From the NCBI GenBank assembly GCA_014361015.1, contig JACIWJ010000003.1:1-53395 (forward strand): DNA of 53,395 nt, written 5' to 3'. Position 1 is the first letter of the stretch, and each line of letters begins with the position of its first letter. Both the position numbers and the translations under genes were made by a program. Origin of the DNA: Candidatus Bipolaricaulota bacterium (GTDB taxonomy: Bacteria > Bipolaricaulota > Bipolaricaulia > Bipolaricaulales > Bipolaricaulaceae). Positions 47,501-53,395 of the stretch are shown piece by piece. Below the pieces are notes generated by a model. The model was not told the origin of the DNA, did no database searches, and worked only from the letters and a program-made list of their open reading frames with translations.

Positions 47501-48884
47501 CGGAAAGGAACGTGCTCCGATCGAGATCGTGGAACGGATAGGCCCGGCGGAGGATGCGGACAAGCTCGTCGAGGGCGATCGGGCCTCCCGCGACGACGGC
47601 CACGATCTGCTGGGCGAGGATGTCGAGGCACCCCTTCGGGATGCGTGCCGGCTCGATCTCCGCCCGCCGCATCGCCCGCGCCACCGCCGCCATCTCGAGG
47701 AGGTCCCCCCGCGTCTTGGGCAGAAGCCTCCCCCGGGACGGGGCCCGGTAGAGGTGCCCGGCCCGCCCCACCCGCTGCAGTCCCCGCGCCACCCCGTGCG
47801 GGGACTCCACCTGGACGACGAGGTCCACGAGCCCCATGTCGACTCCCAGCTCGAGGCTCGCCGTGGCCACGAGCGCGGGGAGCTCTCCCCGTTTCAGCCT
47901 CTCCTCGAGCTCGCGTCGCCGCTCCCAGGACACGGACCCATGGTGGACCTGGACGAGCTCATGGCCGGCGAGCTCGTTGACCTCGGCGGCGACCCGCTCC
48001 GCGGTGCGGCGGTTGTTGACGAACACGATCGTCGAGCGGTGGTTGAGGATGAGATCGTGGATCCGGGCGTAGATCGACGGCCAGATCGAACCCTCGGGGA
48101 GGGAGGCCATGTCCGGCGTCGGGGCCACGACCCGCAGGTCGAGCTCCTTCCCCAGGCCGGCGTCCACGATCCTCACCTCCCGCTCGCCGAACGCCCCCTC
48201 GTCGTCGCTGTACCCCCCGACGAACCGCGCCACCTCCCCCAGCGGGCGGACCGTAGCCGAAAGGCCGATCCGCTGAACCGGACGCGCGCCCAGCGCCTCC
48301 AGCCGCTCGAGGAGCACGGACAGAAACGTGCCCCGTTTGTTGTCCACCACGGCGTGGACCTCATCCACGATCACCGTCCGGACGCCCCGGAGCGTCTCCC
48401 GAGCCCGGGGGGAGGTGAGGATGAGGTGAAGCGACTCCGGGGTCGTGATGAGGATGTGGGGTGGCCGGCGCACGAGGCGCTGCCGTTCGGCGGGCGGGGT
48501 GTCCCCGGTGCGCACCCCGACCCGGACCTCGGGCAGGGCGATCCCGCGAGCGTGGGCCGTGGCCCGGATGCCCGCCAGGGGCACGTGGAGGTTCCGCTCG
48601 ATGTCGTACCCGAGGGCCTTGAGGGGGGAGATGTACAGGGTGTGCACCGTCGCCGACTCGGCTGGCTCGGTCAGGAGCCGGTCGATCGCGAACAGGAACG
48701 CGGCGAGGGTCTTCCCCGACCCGGTGGGAGCGAGGACGAGCGTGTGGGCCCCGTCCGCGATTGCCGGCCAGGCCAAGGCTTGAGCTGGGGTCGGTTCCCC
48801 CAACGCCTCCCGAAACCAGCTCGCGACGGCAGGGCTGAACCGCGCGAGCGGATCGGGCATTTCAGGCGTGGATCCCCTCATCAC
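44586..48884 (-). CDS. lhr: Large ATP-dependent helicase Lhr
   Basis: 1432 aa superfamily 2 helicase. Walker A APTGSGKTLAAF, motif II DEVH (VIVDEVHAVVDNKRG), motif III SAT (GLSATVRPL) and motif VI LQRVGRAGH fall in the first ~430 residues. The winged-helix/Lhr-core domain follows, and the ~550-residue C-terminal domain of bacterial full-length Lhr ends at DAWVLYRRYGSG. The family acts in DNA repair and recombination. Starts with GTG 48884 or ATG 48881, 6 or 9 bases after a TACAAT box. Confidence 0.92.
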   Translation of the reverse strand: MMRGSTPEMPDPLARFSPAVASWFREALGEPTPAQALAWPAIADGAHTLVLAPTGSGKTLAAFLFAIDRLLTEPAESATVHTLYISPLKALGYDIERNLHVPLAGIRATAHARGIALPEVRVGVRTGDTPPAERQRLVRRPPHILITTPESLHLILTSPRARETLRGVRTVIVDEVHAVVDNKRGTFLSVLLERLEALGARPVQRIGLSATVRPLGEVARFVGGYSDDEGAFGEREVRIVDAGLGKELDLRVVAPTPDMASLPEGSIWPSIYARIHDLILNHRSTIVFVNNRRTAERVAAEVNELAGHELVQVHHGSVSWERRRELEERLKRGELPALVATASLELGVDMGLVDLVVQVESPHGVARGLQRVGRAGHLYRAPSRGRLLPKTRGDLLEMAAVARAMRRAEIEPARIPKGCLDILAQQIVAVVAGGPIALDELVRILRRAYPFHDLDRSTFLSVLRMLAERGAGPWAVRPRLVWDRVHGVVQPLPGTRSLALTGGGAIPDTGQYGVYTEGGDRIGELDEEFVYEARTGEVVVLGTNRWRILDITHDRVVVAPGEGPAKVPFWKGEAYGRDVHLGARVGELAREIEARLADPDLAAWLEEECSLDPPAAMNLVQYVAGQWERGAVPTDRRAVIEGFPDEAGGMRLAVLTPYGRRFHLALRLAILARFREEEGIQPDSLHGDSGILFRLTQVPFSRAVALIQSVQPHEVERLVLGELANSPLFGLRFRENAGRALLLPRDRPGRRTPLWLRRLSARDLLDAARARPGFPIVTETYREILHDVLPLAEVRDWLRRLATGQVELALRQALTPSPFCSSLLWEFQAAYLYQWDEPKPGPVPTGRAEDDLLALPGRDLAEWLDPGALERLQRELGGAVQEARTGAEVLAHVQRAGDLADGELSRIASPAARAAAAELLATGSLARVAIPGSVPPERIVAGDDLPLYRAALAGDGEAQVAIVRRWAGSRALVTLSQLCDRYPFPAETIEDAVSGAPFVAVTWRGERAWTQRGALDRLRRLTLALRRARILPRRPADLQAFLLGHQHRTPAARLRGPEGVAQVLRELQGIALPWAQWNEETLPARVEGYREGWVADLLATGEYLWVGRPGPGKDIAVAFLRREDLPWLGKAYPPPAEADLPPEAERLRGSLAKRGASFLVELAGDVGIPAVRCASLLWELARVGRVTHDGLAPLQAGPPPARPGKARVWPGGGGRWSLVPVPSGPLTDGERGCLVRLLLSRYGILSRGILALDGAAAPWSEVYPLLRRLEWRGELARGAFVDGLAGAQFAWAEVLPQLERGGEGYALVPASDPAVLYGAGAPFPVVSPSHPEWRLRRGPGTYLVLRGGAPILAVEGAGERLTPLGELAPDALRHALALLPALVAGPLRRLRVRTWNGASVLGSPIERVLNDLGFQRGPDAWVLYRRYGSGRI

Positions 48885-48890
48885 CTCGCG

Positions 48891-48896
48891 ATTGTA
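48891..48896 (-). promoter_or_regulatory. -10 box of lhr
   Basis: TACAAT on the minus strand, 6 bases before GTG 48884 and 9 before ATG 48881. Predicts a leaderless or near-leaderless message. The rest of the gap to 49021 shows nothing further. Confidence 0.45.
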
Positions 48897-49021
48897 GCGC
48901 CCGGGGTCACCACCCCGTTCCGTGGTCTCCCACCCGCCGCGAGCGGCCCTCGCGCAAGGGGGAGGTCGCTCCCACCGGCGGACTGTGAACCACCAGGGTA
49001 CAGGGCCGCCGAAGGCGCGGG

Positions 49022-50647
49022 CTACCGCCCTGGTCGGCGCGGTTCGAGCCGCTGCACCTGCCCCGACGCGACGAGCTCCCGGCCCCGCTCGGCGAGCTTG
49101 TACTTCTGCACTTTGCCCGACGACGTCATCGGGAACTCCCTCCCCACGATCACGTACCGCGGCACCTTGAACGCCGCGATCTGGCGGGCGCAGAAGTCCA
49201 CGATTTCTTGGGGATCCACGGCGTGGCCGTCGCGGGGGATGATGAACGCCATCCCCACCTCGCCCATCACCCGGTCAGGGACGCCGACCACGGACACGTT
49301 CTGGACAGCGGGATGGGTGAACAGGACCTCCTCGACCTCCGCCGGGTAGACGTTGAACCCGCCGACGATGTACATGTCCTTCTTCCGGCCCACGATCCGG
49401 ACGTAGCCCTCCTCGTCGAGGGTCGCGAGGTCGCCGGAGTAGAGCCACCCCTCGTCGTCGATCACCTGGCGGGTCGCCTCGGGGTTCTTCCAGTACCCGA
49501 GCATCACGTTGTACCCCCGGCAGGCGAGCTCGCCGGTCTCCCCCAGCGCGACCTCGCGGTGGGCGTCGTCCACGATCTTCACCTCGACCCCGGGGAGGGC
49601 CTTCCCCACCGTCTCCACCCGCCTGTCGAGCGGGTCGTCGAACCGGGTCATCGTGATCACCGGCGAGGCCTCGGTGAGCCCGTAGGCGATGCAGACGTTG
49701 CACCCGAGGTCGTCCATCGTCCCCCGCATCACCTCCACCGGGCACGGCGCTCCAGCCATGATCCCCGTGCGGAGGCTCGACACGTCGTAGGGCTTCCCCG
49801 CAGCCTTCGCCTTCCGCTGCTCGTCGAGCTCGAGGACGAACATCGTTGGGACGCCGTACAGGACGCTCACCTTGTGCTTCTCGACCAGGGCGAGGGCCTC
49901 GTCGGCCTTGAACACCGGCATCGGGACGATCCCCGCTCCCCACGTCACCGCGCCGAGGATCCCCATCACGCACCCGAAGCAGTGGAAGAACGGAACCGCG
50001 AGGAGGAACACGTCCTCCTCCGAGATCCGCATGATCTCCGTGATCTGGCGGGCGTTCTCGGTCATGTTGATGTGGGAGAGCATCGCCCCTTTCGGGTGGC
50101 CGGTCGTCCCCGAGGTGTAGAGGATGAAGGCGCAGTCCTCGGGCCGGATCGCCTCCTGGCGGCGGGCGACCTCGGCCCGGGCTCCCGGGTCCTCGCCCAA
50201 CTTGAGGACGTCAGCGTACGGACGGAGCCCCGGCGCAGAGCCGCCGACGGTGATCGCCTCGCGGAGGAGGGGGAGGTTCGGCCGCACCTCAGACAGCATC
50301 GCCGCGTAGTCGATCCCGAGGAAGCCCTGGGCGAGGAACACCGCCTTCGCCTCCGCGTTCCCGAGGATGTACTCCACCTCGTGGGTCTTGTAGCGGGTGT
50401 TCATCGGGACGACCACGCCGCCCGCCTTGGCGATCGCGAAGTAGGCCGCGATCCACTCCGGGATGTTCGACATCCAGATCGCGACCTTGTCACCCGGCGC
50501 GATCCCCAGCTTGACCAGGCCCGCAGCGAGCCGGTCCACCTCCGCGGCCAGGGCGCGGTAGGGGATCGTCCGCTCTCCGTGGAACACGGCGGGCCGATCG
50601 GGGAACCTCTGGGCCGTCTCGTCGAGCACTCGGGACAGCGTGCGCAT
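49022..50647 (-). CDS. AMP-forming acyl-CoA synthetase
   Basis: 541 aa ANL-superfamily ligase, probably long- or medium-chain fatty acid CoA ligase. AMP motif YTSGTTGHPKGAMLSH, then YGLTEASPVITM, GWLYSGDLATLDEEGYVRIVGRKKDM and the catalytic lysine region FPMTSSGKVQKYKL are intact. The ATG at 50647 follows AGGAGGAG; the open frame upstream to 50809 is not coding-like. It is a single-gene unit in a 190-base gap downstream of the HAD gene. Confidence 0.9.
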   Translation of the reverse strand: MRTLSRVLDETAQRFPDRPAVFHGERTIPYRALAAEVDRLAAGLVKLGIAPGDKVAIWMSNIPEWIAAYFAIAKAGGVVVPMNTRYKTHEVEYILGNAEAKAVFLAQGFLGIDYAAMLSEVRPNLPLLREAITVGGSAPGLRPYADVLKLGEDPGARAEVARRQEAIRPEDCAFILYTSGTTGHPKGAMLSHINMTENARQITEIMRISEEDVFLLAVPFFHCFGCVMGILGAVTWGAGIVPMPVFKADEALALVEKHKVSVLYGVPTMFVLELDEQRKAKAAGKPYDVSSLRTGIMAGAPCPVEVMRGTMDDLGCNVCIAYGLTEASPVITMTRFDDPLDRRVETVGKALPGVEVKIVDDAHREVALGETGELACRGYNVMLGYWKNPEATRQVIDDEGWLYSGDLATLDEEGYVRIVGRKKDMYIVGGFNVYPAEVEEVLFTHPAVQNVSVVGVPDRVMGEVGMAFIIPRDGHAVDPQEIVDFCARQIAAFKVPRYVIVGREFPMTSSGKVQKYKLAERGRELVASGQVQRLEPRRPGR

Positions 50648-50837
50648 CCGTTCTCCTCCTTGTTTTTCCTCGGCCGAAGTGTAGAGGAGGTTCCGTCCGC
50701 TCGCCACCCCTCGCCGAACCACGACGGTCGGGGCGTTGGGGGTTGTCCCCGATGGCCGTTTCGTCCCGGGACCGCCCGGCGGACACGGGAAGACGGCCGT
50801 CACCGGCACGCGGCGACGCTCCGGGTCATCCGGCGCC

Positions 50838-51545
50838 TCAGCGGCCGTCCCGCCGCTCGGGGAGCGAGGCGAGGGCAGGGAGGAGCTCGCGCAGGGTGAG
50901 AACGGTCCGGTCGGGCGCGTGGAGGGGAGAGATCGGCTCCTGGCCGGCGTACGGGCCGATGAGGACGCGGACCGTCTTCATCCCCAGGAGCTTCGCGGGG
51001 TGGACGTCGAAGTCCAACCGATCCCCCACCATCACCGCCTCCTCGGCCCGTACGCCGAGTCCGTCGAGGATCATCCGGAAGAAGAGGGGGGAGGGCTTGG
51101 CCACACCCATCCCGTCCGAGACGTGCCTCCAGCGGAAGTGGGAGAGCAACCCCGCCTCCTCGATGAGGCGAAGCGCCGTCAGCGGCTGGTTCGCGGCGAT
51201 GGCGAGGAGGTACCGGTCCGCAAGCGCGGGGATGGCCTCCCGCGCCTCGGGGCGGACCCCCACGCCGGGGAGATCGGCGGCGAACGCCCGCCCGTGCTCC
51301 CGGAACGCGGTCCGAATCCGGCGGAACCGGTCCACATCCGGGCGCACGAAGGTCCACACCGCGGAGAGGTAGGCGTTGGGGTCGCAGCGGGCGATTCCCA
51401 GGCGCACCTCGCGGACGAAATCCCCCTCCGGCACGGCGATCCCCTCCGCGGCCAGCGCCCCGCGGAGGAAGTGGGCCCAGCTCGCGTACTCCGCGTCCTC
51501 GTTCAGGACGGGCCCACCCAGGTCGAGGAGCACCGCGCGGATCAT
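50838..51545 (-). CDS. HAD superfamily phosphatase
   Basis: 235 aa. Motif I LLDLGGPVL (nucleophile Asp8, with Gly in place of the second Asp as in DLGN/DLGG subfamilies), motif II around AIAANQP, Lys in GVAKPSP and motif IV MVGDRLDFDV. The helical cap lies between motifs I and II. The ATG at 51545 overlaps the stop of the GTPase-SIS gene (ATGA), so the two are translationally coupled; a sugar- or nucleotide-phosphate substrate is plausible. Confidence 0.85.
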   Translation of the reverse strand: MIRAVLLDLGGPVLNEDAEYASWAHFLRGALAAEGIAVPEGDFVREVRLGIARCDPNAYLSAVWTFVRPDVDRFRRIRTAFREHGRAFAADLPGVGVRPEAREAIPALADRYLLAIAANQPLTALRLIEEAGLLSHFRWRHVSDGMGVAKPSPLFFRMILDGLGVRAEEAVMVGDRLDFDVHPAKLLGMKTVRVLIGPYAGQEPISPLHAPDRTVLTLRELLPALASLPERRDGR

Positions 51546-52696
51546 TTGATCCCCATCTTCTTCGTGGCGATCCGCTCCGGGAGCATGTACCGGATCGACT
51601 CCTCCGCGGTGAGCCCGCGCAGCGCGGCGAGCGAGCACACCAGGGCGTGGCCGAGGGCGAGGTGGGCCGTCTGGACTCGGGTGCTCGACGGCCCCTCGGG
51701 CTTGGCGTTGCTCTTCACGATCACGTCCGCGTTCTTCCCGAGTGGGGTGTCCCTGTTCTCCGTGATCGCCACCGTGAGCGCGCCCTTGCCCCGGGCCAGC
51801 CGGAGGGCCTCGTAGACGAACCCCGTCCCCCCCGAGGCGGAGATTCCGATCAGGACGTCCCCCGGGCCGGTGGAGTCCGCGATGTAGCGGGCCAGTCCCC
51901 CCTCCTCCTCCGCCGTGCCCTTGGCGAACGACACCGGCAGCGCCTGGGCCATGTTGTTCGTGATGCACAGACAGGGAATGCCCGTCTCGTAGCACTGCCC
52001 GGCGATCTCCTCCGCCACGAGGGCCGAAGCCCCAGCCCCCGTGGTGACGATCTTCCCTCCGGCTGCGATCCGCCCGCCGATCCGGGCCAGCGCCTCGACG
52101 AACCCGTCCCGGGCCGTGACGAGGGTGGACAGGATCCCCTCCGCCTCCAGCCGCAGGGCGCGCTCGAACATGTCCTCGGGGCCCTCGCACCCCGTGAAGT
52201 CGTAGCCGACCATGAACGGCCGGTTCACATCGATGAGCTGGCCCACGGAGTCGATGAGGGTTCGTCCGTTCCAGGCATGTTCCTCGAACTCGAGCGTCGT
52301 GCCGGGGAGGTCGCCCACCCGCAGCTCCTTTCCCGTGAGATGGGCGATGAGGCTCGTCTTCCCGGCGTTGAACACGCCGAGGACCGCGATCCGGGCCCCG
52401 GCGGGGAACCGCTCCTCGATCGCGGCGGCCGCCCGGGCGACGTTCTGGCCCGTGAGGAGCGAGATCGGCTCCACATCCACCCCGAGCTCGTCCCGGACTT
52501 GCCCCACCACGTCCGGGGGCACGAGATCGAGCTTGTTCCCCAGGGCGAGGACCGGGAGCCCCGCGCCGCGGACCGCCCCCAGGAACAGCCGCGCCGTGGG
52601 AAGTTGGGGGTCGTAGAGGTTGATCATGACCACCGCTCCCGACACCCCGAGCGTCTCGAACGGCGTGACGATCTTCTTCGTGACCCGGGTGCTCAC
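51542..52696 (-). CDS. Fusion: circularly permuted GTPase + SIS domain
   Basis: 384 aa, GTG start behind AAGGAGG. GTPase motifs occur in the permuted order G4 NKLD (54-57), G5-like SLLTGQN (79-85), G1 GVFNAGKTS (107-115), G2 PGTT (131-134) and G3 DSVG (149-152), as in RbgA/RsgA/YqeH GTPases. From ~190 a SIS (sugar isomerase) fold follows: IVTTGAGASALVAEEIAGQ, CLCITNNMAQ, GISASGGTGFVYEALRLA, VQTAHLALGHALVCSL, similar to GmhA/MurQ-type proteins. I know of no described protein with this architecture. Lies between an adenosine-specific kinase and a HAD phosphatase. Confidence 0.8.
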   Translation of the reverse strand: MSTRVTKKIVTPFETLGVSGAVVMINLYDPQLPTARLFLGAVRGAGLPVLALGNKLDLVPPDVVGQVRDELGVDVEPISLLTGQNVARAAAAIEERFPAGARIAVLGVFNAGKTSLIAHLTGKELRVGDLPGTTLEFEEHAWNGRTLIDSVGQLIDVNRPFMVGYDFTGCEGPEDMFERALRLEAEGILSTLVTARDGFVEALARIGGRIAAGGKIVTTGAGASALVAEEIAGQCYETGIPCLCITNNMAQALPVSFAKGTAEEEGGLARYIADSTGPGDVLIGISASGGTGFVYEALRLARGKGALTVAITENRDTPLGKNADVIVKSNAKPEGPSSTRVQTAHLALGHALVCSLAALRGLTAEESIRYMLPERIATKKMGIK

Positions 52697-52725
52697 GTTG
52701 CGCCTCCTTGCCCCGCGAGCGGGAT

Positions 52726-53211
52726 TCAACCCAGCTTGTACCCGATCCGGCGCAGGAACGCCTTGCGCTCCTCCTGGTCCCTCTCTCCCTCCACGCCCTT
52801 CGTGGACGTTCCGTCCACCACGCCGAGGATCCCCCGTCCCCCCTCCGTCTCGGCGACGATGACCTGGACGGGGTTAGCCGTGGCGCAGAACACGCGGCAC
52901 ACCTCCGGCACCATCTTCACAGCGTTGAGGACGTTGATCGGGAACATGTCGCGCATGAGGATGACGAACGCGTGGCCGCAAGCGAGGGCGAGGGCGTTCC
53001 GCTTGGCGAGGTCGGTGAGTTCGGGGTCCGTCCCCGACCAGCGCACAAGGGCCGGGCCCGACGATTCACAGAACGCGAGCCCGAACTTCGCCCCCGGGAC
53101 GGCGTTCACCAGCGCCTCGTGGAGGTCCTCCACCGTCTTGATGAAGTGGGCTTGCCCGAGGATCAGGTTCACCACATCCGGCTTCTCGATCCGCACCACC
53201 TTCAGCTCCAT
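52726..53211 (-). CDS. Adenosine-specific kinase family protein (COG1839)
   Basis: 161 aa. The whole sequence matches the conserved family seen in archaea and anaerobic or thermophilic bacteria: LILGQAHFIKTVEDLHEALV, KFGLAFCESSGPALVRW, VCRVFCATANPVQVIVAE and GRGILGVVDGTSTKGVE. A crenarchaeal member was reported as adenosine-specific. AAGGAGGGGAG precedes the ATG at 53211. First gene of a three-gene minus-strand unit, 29 bases ahead of the GTPase-SIS fusion. Confidence 0.85.
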   Translation of the reverse strand: MELKVVRIEKPDVVNLILGQAHFIKTVEDLHEALVNAVPGAKFGLAFCESSGPALVRWSGTDPELTDLAKRNALALACGHAFVILMRDMFPINVLNAVKMVPEVCRVFCATANPVQVIVAETEGGRGILGVVDGTSTKGVEGERDQEERKAFLRRIGYKLG

Positions 53212-53234
53212 CTCCCCTCCTTGGGGTCAGATCT

Positions 53235-53262
53235 TTGCTTTTCAGGTACCCCGGCGTACACT
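53235..53262 (+). promoter_or_regulatory. Promoter of the RAYT transposase gene
   Basis: TTGCTT (53235-53240), 16 bases, TACACT (53257-53262), then 8 bases to the ATG at 53271. Leader of 1-2 bases predicted. Confidence 0.5.
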
Positions 53263-53270
53263 GGCGCGTC

Positions 53271-53395
53271 ATGGCCCGACCGCTGCGGCTGGAGTTCCCG
53301 GGGGCGGTGTACCACGTCACCGGTCGGGGCAACGCCCGGGCCGCGGTGTTCGTGGACGACACCGACCGCCGCCGGTTCCTGGACGAGCTGGCCGA
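53271..53395 (+). mobile_element. REP-associated tyrosine transposase (Y1/IS200-like), cut by window edge
   Basis: The first 41 codons read MARPLRLEFPGAVYHVTGRGN then VFVDDTDRRRFLDELA, the typical N-terminus of RAYT/Y1_Tnp proteins. The HUH and catalytic tyrosine motifs lie beyond the window. Such genes are often domesticated and linked to dispersed palindromes; none is seen here. Confidence 0.8.

Noticed and set aside
44367-49349. A 1660-codon open frame on the plus strand, antisense to lhr
   Set aside because: Arg/Pro/Gly-rich translation without any domain; a GC-rich-codon shadow of a clearly real helicase gene.

Overview
The window is a gene-dense, GC-rich bacterial chromosome segment with no rRNA or tRNA gene that I can see and no gene-free stretch longer than about 300 bases. 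Several features fit an anaerobic and perhaps thermophile-related, deep-branching bacterium: a Thermus/Thermotoga-like extra block in RNA polymerase beta', zinc forms of S14 and L24, an F-ATPase c subunit with a sodium-type binding site, an adenosine-specific kinase, a HerA-like ATPase and a TrmB with a long C-terminal extension. Candidate phylum Bipolaricaulota (OP1/Acetothermia) is my best guess, at low confidence, because no 16S gene is present.

Region 1 (1-16650, minus strand) is one uninterrupted information-processing operon. It reads fmdB-like zinc ribbon, rpoC, rpsL, rpsG, fusA, rpsJ, rplC, rplD, rplW, rplB, rpsS, rplV, rpsC, rplP, rpmC, rpsQ, rplN, rplX, rplE, rpsZ (S14), rpsH, rplF, rplR, rpsE, rplO (cut by the window edge). 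rpoB is not upstream of rpoC, tuf is not between fusA and rpsJ, and rpmD (L30) is missing between S5 and L15.

Region 2 (16724-21178, minus strand) holds a PP-loop protein with a degenerate loop, the long-form hibernation factor HPF, a HerA-like ATPase and a CCA-adding/poly(A) polymerase-type enzyme. Region 3 (21245-27974, plus strand) is frr coupled to an F-ATPase operon (atpI-B-E-F-H-A-G-D) that lacks atpC at its end.

Region 4 (28039-53395) is a mosaic of short units. It contains a two-block beta-helix lipoprotein candidate with a GNAT/YoaP-like protein; gyrA-tyrS; an eight-TM flippase-like protein fused to a NodS-like methyltransferase, convergent with a membrane-anchored PIG-L deacetylase; a ROK kinase; trmB with a secreted beta-rich protein; a methyltransferase; an O-antigen ligase-like protein with TPRs; a geranylgeranyl-reductase-family flavoprotein broken by a 5-bp duplication; lhr; an acyl-CoA ligase; an unusual operon of adenosine-specific kinase, circularly permuted GTPase-SIS fusion and HAD phosphatase; and the start of a REP-associated tyrosine transposase at the right edge.

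A recurring regulatory theme is a -10-like hexamer placed 5-12 nt before the start codon of about a dozen first genes, which predicts leaderless or nearly leaderless mRNAs. Operon-internal genes instead use Shine-Dalgarno sites or stop/start overlaps. The strongest candidates for undescribed biology are the permuted GTPase-SIS fusion operon, the flippase-methyltransferase fusion facing a deacetylase, and the group of core enzymes with altered signature residues (TyrS, TrmB, PP-loop protein).
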